Made by a program: the position numbers and the translations under genes. A DNA stretch of 64,000 nt, from contig JAQGEQ010000258.1 in the NCBI GenBank assembly GCA_034620365.1, forward strand, positions 434,001 through 498,000. The letters run 5' to 3'. Source of the stretch: Pegea sp. RAD2-039. Its lineage: Eukaryota > Chordata > Thaliacea > Salpida > Salpidae. The notes beneath the pieces were generated by a model. It saw only the letters and a list, made by a program, of their open reading frames with translations, made no database searches and had not been told where the DNA came from. This document shows positions 12,672 to 25,900 of this stretch, piece after piece. Position 1 is the stretch's first letter, and every line of letters starts with the position of its first letter.

Positions 12672-13039
12672 GTAATTTGAACTAATGAACCAAGTTTTAA
12701 CTTATTTCATATTTTTTAATCTTTAATAAAAACTTTCTAAACTAAAATTTTCTTGAAATGTTGTGGTTTATATCTCTTAGATATCTAGAAAGATTTTATA
12801 GAATTCTTCTCTACTATCAGTTTAATTATAAAAAACATTTTGGTTAAAAAGCATATTTGTTCTTTGGATCGTATTTTTATATTTGGGTCAGATAATGTTC
12901 TGATAAATCTCTAGATGCAGCTACAGTACCTATGTAGTCGTTTATTATCAAAAAATGTAATTTTCATGGAAGTTTGTATCCCATTTTCAATTCTATCGAA
13001 TCTTCGAATTGATTCTTTTGCTAAAATGTTTTGACTCAT
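12672..13039. other. 3' flank of TTC27
   Basis: 3' UTR and spacer. A polyadenylation hexamer AATAAA occurs about 50 nt after the TTC27 stop. Nothing else is recognised. Confidence 0.5.
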
Positions 13040-14080
13040 CTTCTTCACATCAACTTACTTTCAATATATTAATTTAGATTTCTTCCTCAAAAATTCTATG
13101 GCGATCAGCTGTTATCTCCTCTGCAACAGTCGCTATGTCTCTCAGCAATTAATCGAACTACGATTTATACAGACATTCAGTTCCACATCCTATATTAGTA
13201 ACAACTTTTTAGTATTTAACCTTAACTCTACTCTTATCTTTTGGATTAAGCAATTTCTTAAAGATAGACAGCAACAAGCCATCATCAATAACTCTGTTTC
13301 AAGTTTTCTTAGAGAATTCAGTGATCTTCTCCATGTTGGCATTATTAGCTTTCTCTTCAGTATTTATATCAATCATATTACAGACACTTCTTCATCTCTA
13401 AATGGTCCTGGAAATTCATTTCTTTTTGCTGACGATGTCAAACTTTTTAGTACTAAATCTTCAACCTTCTTTGGATTCAATCTAGATACCTCATGCTAGC
13501 TACCAACAAATTTGTCCACCTCTTAATAAATAAACCTTCAAGCTCTAACCCAACATCATCTAATTTATATATAAGTAGCAATAAAATTCCTCAATGTTCT
13601 GTTATATATGATATTTTGATCTTTAATAACTTAAAATGAGTTCACCACTTAACTACTTGTTCAAAGCCACTTTATACCAAAATCTTTTAAAATCAGAAAC
13701 AATTGAACTTTATACTCGTCTTAAATTAAAGTTTAACTCTTCCGTATAAAGTTCTTACCTTAAAGAATATATTCAAAGGCTTCTATCAATTCAAAAATTG
13801 TTTACTATGAAATTTGTTCTTAGATCTAATATAATCTTTTCCTTCTACAAAGAATTTTTCTAAGCTTGATATCAAACCCAAACAACACTTTTTTATAGCT
13901 TGCATATACTTGTCTTTGCAGTGTTCTTCATTTTTCTCTACGCTACTTATGTTAAACTATGGTACTTGTAACCTTTCATCATTTATCTATAGTCATATTA
14001 TTCTTCGTTTACAATAAGAGTTGTATAATTTATCATTTGCGCTTTATTGCACTTAAGTCAATCATTAAAATAAAATTGAT
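13040..14080 (+). mobile_element. Decayed non-LTR retrotransposon (LINE) reverse transcriptase
   Basis: An open stretch at 13098-13499 contains WIKQFLKDRQQQAIINNSVSS, then LLFS-like FLFSIYINHITD and FADDVKLF. These are the reverse transcriptase region before the thumb, the YIND block and the FADD active site of LINE elements. The usual PQGS block between them is eroded. Past the stop at 13497, broken frames still read YISSNKIPQ and LTTCSKPLYTKI, like the segment after the LINE RT active site, and later a basic tail. Stops and frameshifts make it non-functional. CR1/jockey-like is the best guess for the clade. Confidence 0.8.
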
Positions 14081-14165
14081 TGATTGAAAAGAGAGTGATA
14101 AAATAGTAATAAAAAATTTGCAAAACATTGCAGCAGCTGTTTTTGTTTGCACTACCATCAAAGAA

Positions 14166-17100
14166 TCAAACTATTTTTCTTCTGTTAGTACCTATTGCAA
14201 TAACTATGATAGCTTCTATCAACAAGCCAACAGCTAAGACCACCAAGACAGCTATTAACCATTCTGGAGTCGAACATGTTGTAGTCTTTTTAGTTTGAAA
14301 ACTGTTTTTACTTGTAAATATATAAGGGTGTTCCTAGTACAAACATCAAATTAATAATATGTCAGAATTTTAGAAAGATTTCAAAGTAGAATGTAAAATA
14401 GTATCTTCTAAATAAAATTGTTCTAGTCGTCTTTGAATGTTTACTAACTATTAATAATAACTTTTTTTGCTTGCAAAAGTTAACACGCCAGTTATTTTTT
14501 AAACTATTAGTAACAAAATAAAATTAATAAACAGAAATATATTATTAATAACTAAACCATCATTTCAATAAAAAAGCAATTTGTACCTCAGTGGGAACTT
14601 TTAAGTTCATAATCGACCACGACGTCGTTTTCTCACCAACTGGTTCTAGCTACAATTTGAAGTATTTGTGAAAACAATTAATTGAGAATTTTAAAGAAAT
14701 GTTTTACCATATTATTCCAAAGATTAATCGCCCCCATAGCGTGCCCCTTAGCACTAAAATGAAAGCAGTCTGGAGCAAAGTAAGTTGCATCAACTTCTCC
14801 ATTCTAATTCAACAATATGATAGATTTACATTTCTAATCTTTTTAAGTAAGTTTTCAACAAGTTTGATTGATCAATATTTTTTTATTAAACTAACTTCTG
14901 TATAAGGCAGCACAGTATTACGAAAGAATGGTTGAATAACTACAGTGAAGTCATCACGGTCATCGTATTTACCACTTGATATAAGCTCTTGAGTTAGTTT
15001 CTGTAATTTGTAGTTAAACAATTAGTTAAATATTAGTAAAAATAATTACCGGTTATTGTTAAGTAATGATTCATTATAGAAAATGACTGAGTAATAAAGT
15101 TACTACAAAATATACTAAATAACTAAAAAATCAGATATAAGATAGATAAATAATAAAAAAGTTAATAAATGTTTTTTTAATTGATGCTTTGTAAAAAAGT
15201 AATTCTTATACAGACTTTTGTAAAATATTTGATGATTGAATAGTGCCAGCTTTTTTATATACAATTAAAGTTTGATTTAAATAAAAGTAATTTCAGAGTG
15301 AAGTTGAATAAAGTGAGCGCTTCAAATTTTCCTACTTGATATTCCCACGTTTGTTCTTTTAAATAATCAACTTGTGAACCTTCTGCTTTAGTTACATAAG
15401 GACATTCTATCTTTTGCATAATTCCACATTGTACGGTTGATCCATAACCCTTCGCTACTTCGGGAAGTAAATAAATTTCCAAAATCTCGACAATATTCAC
15501 AAGGGTACGTGGAAGCTAAAATAATTTACAAAAATCTCTTTCATTTGCACGCAATCTTATAAGATTACTTCTTTATGTAAAATGTCTAAGCCTTCTTCTA
15601 ATTTGGCAATATAATTTTGTGGTCTTGATGAGTTACTAGTTAAATCACAAAGATCATTTCCGCCGATGAATATGGTGACAATTTTCCAGCTATTATCAAA
15701 ATCGATCTCCTGAATAACAACATTTGTAAAACTAAAACGTATTCAAAGAAAACTTGTTTATTTCATTTCAGGTGTCGTATAGTATAAACATTTTCAAAAA
15801 TCAAAACTTGGTTTCATAAATAAACGATTAAATAATTTAAAAAGTAGTAAGCAAGTTGTTCTAAATCTACAGATGAAAAATATTTAACAAGTTCATAGAA
15901 AGACGTAAAAAACATACCGTGCTATTTTTCATTCTAGCAACTAAATCTCTTGCTTGATTCGGAATATGTCTATAAATCAGGATAAAAGTAATTCAGTTGT
16001 TAATCAGCCTGGAATCTACTTTGCTCTTGCTCCGGGGACAGCTGCGTTAAATCCGTCTTCTTTTGTTCCGGTTGAATATCCTTTTAAGTGTGGATTGAAA
16101 CTCCGTAGAATGTCTATCAATTTAACTTTATCTTTAAATCTAATTAATTAATAGTATTATAAATAATTTTATCGTTTTTTGTGTTTAAATAAGAACACGT
16201 TAACTTCTATTCCAACCAATAACAAAATGGATAACAAAAACTAAACTAGTTAAAGTGATTGTGTCTTCAATGTTTCCATCTCCACCAATCGACCAAGACA
16301 ACCCAACATAAGTGATGATAACTCCAGCCATAGTCTCAGCACCAGCCCCATTTGCAGCCTAGACAATTACAATGAAACAGTTCTATTAGAAAAGAAATAA
16401 TTACCGTAATAGAATCTCCTAATGCTCCAATAACACTAATATCTTGAGGCCGTAATGTGTGAACTGTAAAACGTTTGAAATTTGTTTGTTAACTTTTAAG
16501 TGAAATGCAAACTCAAAACAAAATTGTTTTTGTGGTATTTGAAAATGTTACGATCACCACAACTGATAATTCTTGTCAAATCATACTTTCCGTCGATCAA
16601 ACAAACAACTTTGATTGAATTAAAAAATAAATTCGAAGATTTAATAAAAAAAATATTCAAATGTATTTTTCATAGTCAACCTCTAACATTTTTTAGTGCC
16701 GTTTTAATTGAAATAAATTTACAGAAAACGGTCAACAAAACTTATTGTGATCTGAAATATTCAAACCTGATGCTGGCTCTGGACTTGTATCAAAACCAAT
16801 ATCAAAATGACCAGTTCCTTCTTTTGCTTCGTGTTTCTGAACAAATGAAGTTTGTGAGTAATCTAATCACTAAAACGCTTTATCTCGGCTAGAGATTACC
16901 AGATCTGTTACTTTAAATAATTGAGAGGTTATTTGCAAAGATTATTTTAAATAAACGAAAGTTACTAGAACTCTAATTTGGAATCAATATTTTTACAATC
17001 ATATGACAGGCTATGAAGATTCGATAAAGTTCTAATCTATACATTTGTTACTAGCTGCAATATCAAAAAATGTCTTTCGGTCCTTTAATAAAGTTTTAAA

Positions 17101-17492
17101 TAGATATACAAATAAGATATTTTTGTTTGTTTTCTTATACATTAGGCACAATAAAAATCAGCTGATTTAATTCATATTAGAAGTTTGGAGTGAAAAAATT
17201 ACGGTTCTTCAAATCGTTTGTTTTTTAGCTTGATAACTTACCTTTACTTGTAGCTTGTTTTGTTTTATGATTTTTTGAAGAAAAGCTTGTTTTCTATTAA
17301 CTACTTCACCTAAAATAAATGCTTATCTGAATAATTTAAATTATGTAAACAAACATTAGTTGATTTCTATCAAGTGAAAAAAAGTATTTATATGCATGAT
17401 ATGTTTCCATATCCGTTAATTAAATACATAAATTTTTTTAACATCAAACCTCTAGCAGCCATAAGAAGTAACATGAAAATAACTAATTTCAT
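14166..17492 (-). CDS. PLB1: Phospholipase B1-like GDSL lipase, single domain, membrane anchored
   Basis: PLB1 hydrolyses acyl chains from phospholipids at the outer cell surface. Thirteen exons join in phase for 400 residues: 17492-17450, 17309-17242, 16836-16767, 16463-16405, 16358-16247, 16113-16020, 15969-15918, 15709-15569, 15515-15336, 15000-14896, 14803-14708, 14649-14587, 14285-14166. A signal peptide ([15 protein letters not shown]) is followed by [20 protein letters not shown] with the GDS catalytic serine, [20 protein letters not shown] (block III Gly/Asn), [18 protein letters not shown], and [10 protein letters not shown] with the catalytic Asp and His. The last exon encodes a C-terminal transmembrane helix ([24 protein letters not shown]) split here only by description, then a short basic tail. 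Mammalian PLB1 has four tandem lipase repeats; this has one. Intron 6 is 50 bp. Confidence 0.92.
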
Positions 17493-19551
17493 CTTAGAGT
17501 ATTATTTTTGGTTTCAGTAAAAACCCTTCACTTAACTGTTTGAATTCAAATTTCTTATTTAACATAAAACTTTAAATCCTGCATCCTTTATATAGGTTTG
17601 GAATTCATAACATTTTACGAGAATGAACTGTTTATACAATGTTTGTTACAAAATAAGTTGGTTTTTGTGTTTGTACATTTTATTGGTTTATTTAACAAAC
17701 TATTATTAAGCTAAATCAAATAACAGAGGTTAAGTTGTTTCATAGAAAATGTGTAACATAAAGTAATTAATATGCAAAGTTAAATAAACGTTTACTAAAA
17801 AGGTAAACATAAAAATACTGGCTTACTTACATTTAAAACGTATGAATTTTTAATATACTAAAATAAAGTTAGATAATATTATTATGCTATATAATATCTT
17901 TATCAAATTTATATACAATAAAACCCAATTTCAGCAATAGTTAGTAAAAAAATTAAGTTAATAAATAAAATTAAGAACTTGGTTAGGTTAATCATTTAAT
18001 TTACAGAATTCCATCTGCATTTAAAATAACTAAAAAATTACTGGAAAATTTGAAATAAATTATAAGAAGCTCATGAACTATTCGAAGTAATATTCATCAA
18101 CAAAACTATCTTGGCGATCAGAAAACTTTGGTTCTTCGAAATCCTTTATTTGAAAATAATAATTGATTTATATACGTTTTTTACCAACTACCAATTTTTG
18201 ATATATCTTATTAAAGAAATTTTATTAGTTTGGTTTATTCATTTTTTTCTGTTTTGCAAGTAGTATCTACTTTGATTTAGATACTTAAAAAAGTTGGTTC
18301 GATTTCTGCTATTAATAGATAGTTTGTTGGGTTGATTTATCAACTTGGTATGTACAACACTTTCAATAAAACCAAGCTAAGACAAACTTGTCTTACAAAT
18401 AAAATTTAGTGACAGAGAGTGCTAAGGACTTGTCTTCTTTTGGTAGCAGATATATTTGTGTATGTTCTTGAAAATAAATGATCTGGTTATTTGCCAATTA
18501 AAACTTGTTTCAATTTTAAGAGTTTTTTTGAATATTTTATAAACAGTTTTTTTCGTTCAGGTAAAATGAATTTCCATTTACTATTGCTTATCAAAAAGTA
18601 ATTACTTCAAAATACATATGACTAAATTGTACCTTTTTAAGACTTTTTCTCTAATTAATCAATTTCAAAACTATTTCACTAAATTGCATTAGTTGCTTTT
18701 CAAGAATATATTATTTTTATAAAAGTTTACAAATAAGCATTCACCTAATTTACACAACAAACTTTTATGTGTTTGGTTAGTTTGTTTGAATAAGTTTTAT
18801 AGGCGGTTGAACTGATCAGGTGTTTAATTTTTAATATTTTCTTTGCAGACAATTTTCGCGCTAAAAATCGTTAGCCGTTTTCAAATTGTAAAAACTAATT
18901 TTTATGAAAATAATAGATCTAAACTTTGTAAGTAAGCTTAAAGTTATTAACTGTTTTTCAAACTTAGATGTTTTAATTCTTCAATTATTTTGAACTCTGC
19001 TAAACTAGAATTTATTTAATTTTATGATTTGCTGACTATAAGATATTTGTTTAAATAAGAATGATTAGCAAGGGTCGATGTTTCGACTACATTTCAGAAA
19101 ACTTGTTGTCATCAAGCCTATCATAAGCTCTAAAATGATATTTTTGTTTAAAGTGCTCAATGTACTTCAATCTACACAATAAGGTTTTTCAATTTAGTCT
19201 CAAAGATACATCTGATTTGACAAACTTTTCTATCATATAATTGTTTGCAGTAAGTTTGGTAATTGTGAAATTTAATAGCTTATTTTTTATTACCTCCTGC
19301 AATTACAAAGAGCATTTAACAACTAAATCAGTTAATTATTAACAATATTTTTCATGAAAATACTCAACTCTTGAATCAATCAAAGTAATGTTTCAAAGCT
19401 AAAATTTATTTTCCCGATTAACTAACTAATTAGGTGATTAAATATACCTGATAATGTTATATGATTAGTTAACATTTGAATAAGTGCTGTCAATTATGAG
19501 ACTTTTGCTATCAACTTGATGTTGAAAATCATTAAACAGATTTTAATGATT
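17493..19551. other. Intergenic, no gene seen
   Basis: About 2 kb of AT-rich spacer between the PLB1 start and the PRDX6 stop, both on the minus strand. It holds the PLB1 upstream region and PRDX6 3' sequence. No coding or RNA feature was recognised. Confidence 0.55.
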
Positions 19552-20991
19552 CTATTTGGATGGGTCGGGAGTCAAACGCAGATAAGTTTTTCCAGAAGGC
19601 AATTTAGCTGTTTGAAATCCTTTTGGAAACAGTTTTGTCGCTTCTTCATTATTCAATGAAGGTACCACCATGCACTTATCACCACTCTAACAAGTTCAAA
19701 AAAAAAGATTATTTTAAACCAACATTTTTGTTGTTTTATCAAATAAAGTTTCAAAGTAAAATGTTTTTACGACAAAAATAAACAAGTATCGGAATTATAT
19801 GAGTTATGTAATTAGCAGATTGTATGTTTTATTGTTAAATAAATAGAAAAATTAAATGTCATAAGGTGAAGCAAACTGAAAATTGACTTTATAAACAAAT
19901 ATTTGAATAACATGAGCGGCAAATTACCTTCCAGTTGGCTGGAGTTGCAACTTTCTTGTATGCTGTCAGCTGGAGAGAGTCGACTACTCTCAAAATTTCA
20001 CTGTGAAAAAATACTCACATTTAGTCAGATGTAAAAATCATTTAAAAGTTTTTATGAAGAGTTTCCGCTTGATTAATCAAGTGGAAAGTGCTGCTAGAAG
20101 CACCAGATTGATGAGTCATTGTTGACAAAGAACTCACTCAAAGTTCCTGCCCGTTGTGGCTGGGTACAAGATAGATAGCTTCAACTTTTTATCAGGACCA
20201 ATGATAAACACCTAAAATAATTGATTTTTTGTGATGTTAGATACAATCACATCAGGTTGAGACTCACACAACGAGCAGTTAAAGGCATTCCAGTCTTATC
20301 AACTTCATCAGGGTCTAACATTCCTAATTGTTCAGCTTGTTGTCGGGTTCCAGCAATCAACGGGAAAGGAAATGTTCCTTCCAATTCATTAAAAGCTTGA
20401 ATATCCTACAGATAATTTCATTAATTAAATCGTAATTAAGAATGTAGATATAAATTATATTATTTGTAACATTAACATAAGAACATTCAATGCAAATTCA
20501 TATTTTTGTACTTATTGTTGATAATTAGCTCTAAATACTATATGTTGTCCTCAATTAATATTAACACTTAATCAATTTATATTTAAACAAATACTTAATT
20601 AAAGTCGAGGTTAACCTTAATCCAACCATTGTGATCTTCAATACTATCAATAGAAAAACCAATCATCTTAATTTTACGGTTTGCAAATTCTCCAGCAGCT
20701 TTAGCAGCTGCACCTAACTCAGTTGTACAAACTGGAGTATAATCTGCAGGATGTGAGAAAAGAACTCCCCATCTAAGATTAAAGAACAAAAGTTAAAGAA
20801 TGAGAGGTATATGAACAACCATCTTTTAGAATATCTGATTTTGTAATATATAATAATGAATAATCAAAATATTTATCTGAAATAATTAATCTACAAACTT
20901 ACGAGTCTTCCAGCCAATCATGGAATTTATAATTTCCATCAGTTGTCTGAAACTGCATGTTAGGAAAAGTATCTCCAAGCTTAAGAGCCAT
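19552..20991 (-). CDS. PRDX6: 1-Cys peroxiredoxin (peroxiredoxin 6)
   Basis: PRDX6 reduces peroxides, including phospholipid hydroperoxides, using one catalytic cysteine. Six exons, 20991-20903, 20772-20616, 20405-20268, 20211-20138, 20000-19928 and 19686-19552, join in phase for 221 residues, the normal family length. It starts MALKLGDTFPNM. The active site reads DYTPVCTTELG with the peroxidatic Cys near residue 46, preceded by the SHP block of exon 2. Further family marks are SIDSIEDHNGW, LGMLDPDEVDKTGMPLTAR, GPDKKLKLSILYPATTGRNF, VATPANWK and the C-terminal LPSGKTYLRLTPDP. No resolving cysteine in the VCP position is seen, as expected. An acceptor-like ttattag lies 17 nt before the start codon. 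Confidence 0.95.
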
Positions 20992-22972
20992 TTTGTACAA
21001 CTTTAGTCTAATAAGAAACTATAACAACCCAACTATAATAAATAAAGTTTATAATCCAACAATTTTTTATCAATAAAAACAATAAAATTCAAGAAATACA
21101 TTTATATGGAAATAAAGATACCAACAAAAGAAAAACTAAAATATTTATTTATAGTCAACTAATTTGTTAAATATTTGGTAAGATTGAGCCATAATAAAAT
21201 ATTTCATAAAATATATAAGCTACTTTATTTATAATAAAAATATTAAAAACTGAACCATCATATTAATTATAAGTCAAAGTTTGTGACACATATTGAACTT
21301 ATTTGAGTAACTTAAAAAGCACAGCTGGAACTATCTATTATCCTAATTTGATTAACTATAGTTAATTACATAGTTTTGTTTGCTGCTATACTTTAATATC
21401 AAAATTTTTAAAATTTTGTAAACATAAAAAAATTAACTTGATTTATTGAAAAAAAAAATCTAATTTAAAAAAAATCAATTTAATTTGTTAAAAAAATTCT
21501 TTTAAAAGAAAAATAAACAAAATTAACTGAAAGATAACTGATTTTGAGCATCATGTTAGTTGAGCAACAACTGCTTAAATACAAAGCAATTATATTTTGT
21601 TAAAGCACCAGATTAGTAAAAACAAAACTAAATGCGTGACTTCTATAATTTTTTTGGTTTAAATAGGAAGTTACTCGTGCCGAATAACAACGCAACTAAA
21701 ACTACATGTTTTTTTTTGTTTTTAAAATAATATCCTACAAATTTTGAAAAAGTTTGTTTTCAAATAAACAATTAGTTCTCATTAATTAGTTTGATAAGAA
21801 CATATATTTCAGAAAATCTGGTTCCGGTACCACGTAAAAACAGCAATCAGATAAAAAGCAAATTCAGTCAACCTATCACTTTCATTTGTAAAATTTATTG
21901 GCTAACGATAATAAACAAAAAAAGCTTGAAATACATACAACCCCTGGTAGCTGAAAAGGTCAAGAAGTTGCTTCAACAAAAGCACCTACCTATATGATGT
22001 TTTTTCAGTTACTTGTTATTATTAAGTTCGAATTTTTGATAATAATTTTTCTTTTTGAATTTTTTTTCTGAACTTTTGTTCACATAAGAGCTTTATTAAA
22101 GTTTTTAAGTCAAATTATTTAAAAAAATTATTGAATGCTACTAACAGTTTTTGAAATGAATGATATACGAATCAAGCTTAATAAGTATATTCTTCTCAAG
22201 TTATTTTAATTTGCTACTTATTTATTAAATCTATTGAACTTTTATATAAATTTATTTTGCTAATATGTTGCTATATATTAATTCTTTTAATAAATAGTCA
22301 TGTATTGATTTAATGGACAGGAAGACGACATACATTAAGTTCCAAATCCTCTATTTGTACTTCAGGTCACATTTCATATTTACAATACATTTCAAAGTTT
22401 AATAACATTTCCGATTTGTAATAAAACTTTTTCATGAATGGCATAAATTTAATTTTTACTTATACTTATGCGATGAATTATATAGAACTGTATTAAATAG
22501 ATTATGTAATAAACTAACTACTTTGTAATTTCAATCTTCTTCCTTTTTTTAGAATTTTTAAACCTTAATTTTTCGAACCAAATATAGATTTTCATTATTT
22601 ATCTATTCAATTGTATACCTTATTTCTAAAAATACTTGAACAAAATTTCATATAATATAGATAAACTTGAGGACGTAAAAAAAGTCTCAAGAAGATGTTT
22701 AATTGAACTTAGCGAATAAATCAAGTTTTCTTAATTGCTTCTTATCATAAATATTTGTTCAACTAATGTGAAATATTTTTATTAAGCATGAAGTATTTGT
22801 GTGTGCAGGATATTAAACTAAACAAAACTTACAAAAATAGAACTCTTAATTTATGGTTATAAAAACGATAAAAACTGTCATATAAATCAATTATAAAATT
22901 ATATATGAACTTTTACAATGTCTGTAAAATTTATTCCAATTATCAGATGATTAATATAAAGCATCTCTACCT
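20992..22972. other. Intergenic, no gene seen
   Basis: About 2 kb of AT-rich spacer between the PRDX6 start and the 3' end of the EGF/DOMON gene, both on the minus strand. Long A and T runs and frequent stops. Short open frames here show no similarity. Confidence 0.55.
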
Positions 22973-25900
22973 TTAATTTAATAAAAAAATGAACACAATA
23001 AGACTATAAACACATTTCATTGAAATTTTATGCACAAAATCGGCCGATGAACCTAAAAACAAGTTTTAAAAATTAAAATTTAATATTTCTACACTATTTA
23101 TAAAATTATAATTTTCTATTTCTGTTTTAAATTAGAAATTCAAACTTTTTAAATATTGCTTTTAAATGCATTTTTAAAAGATCAACAATATCGTTGTACC
23201 TACCAACACAGATTTTTTTCTGGCTCACTGTAGATTTGTTATGCTTACTTAAGTCTCCATCGATAATTTTTCCACCCCAAGCATACAGAAAATAAACACA
23301 TTCAGTTAATGGTAAATCGTTTTTATCCTACAAAAGAATTTAGTCTTAATTAGCTTTAGTTTTTGCAGACTTAATCAAGAAAGTCATAACAAGCTTTAAA
23401 ACTTTAACAATTAGCTCAATAAAAATCAGCATAATTCAAAACCTTATCGAGCTCATCATAAAATAAGAAATAAAAGTGAATAAACAAGTTTACAATTTGT
23501 AACTGTTTTGATTGGAGTAATTTCGATGTCCTGTTTTTACCATCTTTTTTAACCAATGTACAAATACAATCACTCTTTTTTATTTTACGCCTCATAAAGA
23601 GACATCTTGTTTTTTTAAACCATCTTTTAGTTTCACATATATTAAGTATAACTTTTCACTTTTCTAATTTTTATAGAATTAAAGATTCTAAAAAACTCAT
23701 TTTACCAAAAAAAAACTCTTCAAAAGCATTTAAAAAAATAAACTTTAGATAAAAGTTTGAAAGATTTTTACAGGATTTTTCTTACAGAAAATTTGTTCAA
23801 AGATTTGTTTACCTGCGTATCAAGCTCTCTGCTAAATGAAAGAGTCAGTATCCCATCTTCATATTTTCCTTCTTTTGTTGTTAAAGAGGAAGGACCATTG
23901 TCAATGGCAATTCCTTGAGGCAGTTTTTCGCTTAGCCATCGGTCAGTTAAAGTAAGTTGCCCGTTTGAAGGTTCAATCCAACCGACCACTGCGTCCGAAT
24001 TTTCCTTTAAATATATCAATTAGTAGAAAAAGCTTTGGTTTACCTAATTACTGTATGAGTTTGTATTTTATTACTGTTTCTGCTTAACACAAAGAAACTC
24101 TTAACCACATAATTAAATATTTATGACAATCTATAGCTTTCATGAGAAAGATATCAATAAATGAGAGACTCATCTATCATTAGCAAACTTATTGACATCT
24201 CCAGCGAGAAATAGAACATCAAATACAATGAAAAGTGCTCTTTCATTACCATTTTATTATCTTCTGAGAAGCCAATTGCTACCCATTCCTCGCGATTTAC
24301 TTTTGCTTCCAATTCAAACTCGACAATTCCACTTGACTTCCGACACTTCCATCGGGCCGAATATTCGCAATTCTTTGTACAGTTTTCAGGATATGAAAAT
24401 GACTCTTCAACCATGAGGTTATAAGGATCACTTGGATCATCTAGAAACATTTCTCATAAATTTTGATTCAATTAATTGTTAAAAGAAATCAAATGTTTGT
24501 CTTGAATACTTCAAACAGCTCACCGAAAAAGTTTAAATTTAAAGTACCACGTTGTTCCTCACGTGTTCCATGATATTTCAGCTCGTTAGCTCTAAATGAT
24601 GTTTATTAATGAACAAAATTGACCGATTAAAAGAAGTTACCTGTAAAAGTTGAAATCGGAAAGTTTGCAAGTTTCAAAACCACTTGGTGGATTATGATAT
24701 ACTCGACTAGCAGTTTGTCCTCGTGCCCATATCAAACTATAACTTATATCATCAATTGAGTAATCTGTTTTTTCACTTGCGTTTAGTTTTCTATTAAAAG
24801 GAACATATTATATTAGAGCTTCTAAAAATCTTTACACAGAACATATGGTTTAGCAGCTTGCAAACCTTTTGAAGCGAGCAAACAAGTAATCATCTTTTCT
24901 TGACGCAATGGCAGAAATAAGATCATCAGAATATCCAAGAGAAAGATCTGACTTTGGAGTTGATCTATCCTGTGAGTAACTATCCACTATTCGATGAAGA
25001 TTGTTTCTTATCGAAACTACAACAAAATATTATTTAGTTAACAAGTAACATTCTTTCCAAAGAATATAAAACTACTTTTGACAAAGTTTTAGCAATTAAA
25101 ATTGTTTTCAAAAACATTTTGTTTAATTACTAATCAAATAAATTACTAATTATCATGTCATTTGCTGTCATTGGATGAACTTGGTTTGGTTTCAGAATTC
25201 CAAATGTTGTGTTTCTACCATTGTCAATATCTAAAGTTAAAAAATCTTAGATGAATTTGAATCAGAAGATATTTAATTTTGAATCGTTTGTAAAATTCAT
25301 TTAAACAAAAAGTAATATTCAAAAACTACCTGCAAATTTGTCATTGAACCATTCTGTCACTTCTGAATCATTTTTATTCTTACAAATATCTTCAAGATCT
25401 ATCTGCAGTGTTTTCAAAGTCTTTATAAAACCGTTTTATGTTTTGTTTGATCTACAAGTTACCTCTTCATTACTTCTTCGGCAAACTTGTTTCTTTAAAC
25501 ATCTTTTTTTCCGAACTTCATCTGAAAAGTTACATAAAATAATTTTGTATTTTCTTTTTTTCAATTTATAGTTTTAAACATATTTTCACTTAAATTTACT
25601 TCATCAAGCTAAAAAAGGATTTCTGATCATTTATACTTAAATAATTTTTATTTGATAAGAAAGAGTAATAAAAGCAAGAAGAAAATAAAAATAAGATAAA
25701 GAGAGCTGAGTCCACTTTTATCTTCATCTTCTTTTTCATCATTTTCTGCTTGGATGATTTCTTCATCATTTTCTACATCCTTTAAATCAACTTCTTCAAG
25801 AACCTACCGATAAGTTTAGAAAAAATTAATTTCAATATTTATTTTGCTTGGTATAATAAACTAAATTAAAAACGTTTATAAAAACCTTTACAATTTGTTG

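Noticed and set aside
16500..16892. 130-codon plus-strand open frame
   Set aside because: It overlaps exon 3 and an intron of PLB1 on the opposite strand and has no similarity of its own; a shadow frame.
24192..24416. Plus-strand open frame opposite the DOMON gene
   Set aside because: Antisense shadow of exon 17 of the EGF/DOMON gene.
22973..25650. Treating the second half of the EGF/DOMON locus as a separate gene
   Set aside because: It has no start methionine or signal peptide, phases join to exon 10, and the split would fall inside a DOMON domain; one gene is more likely, though not proven.
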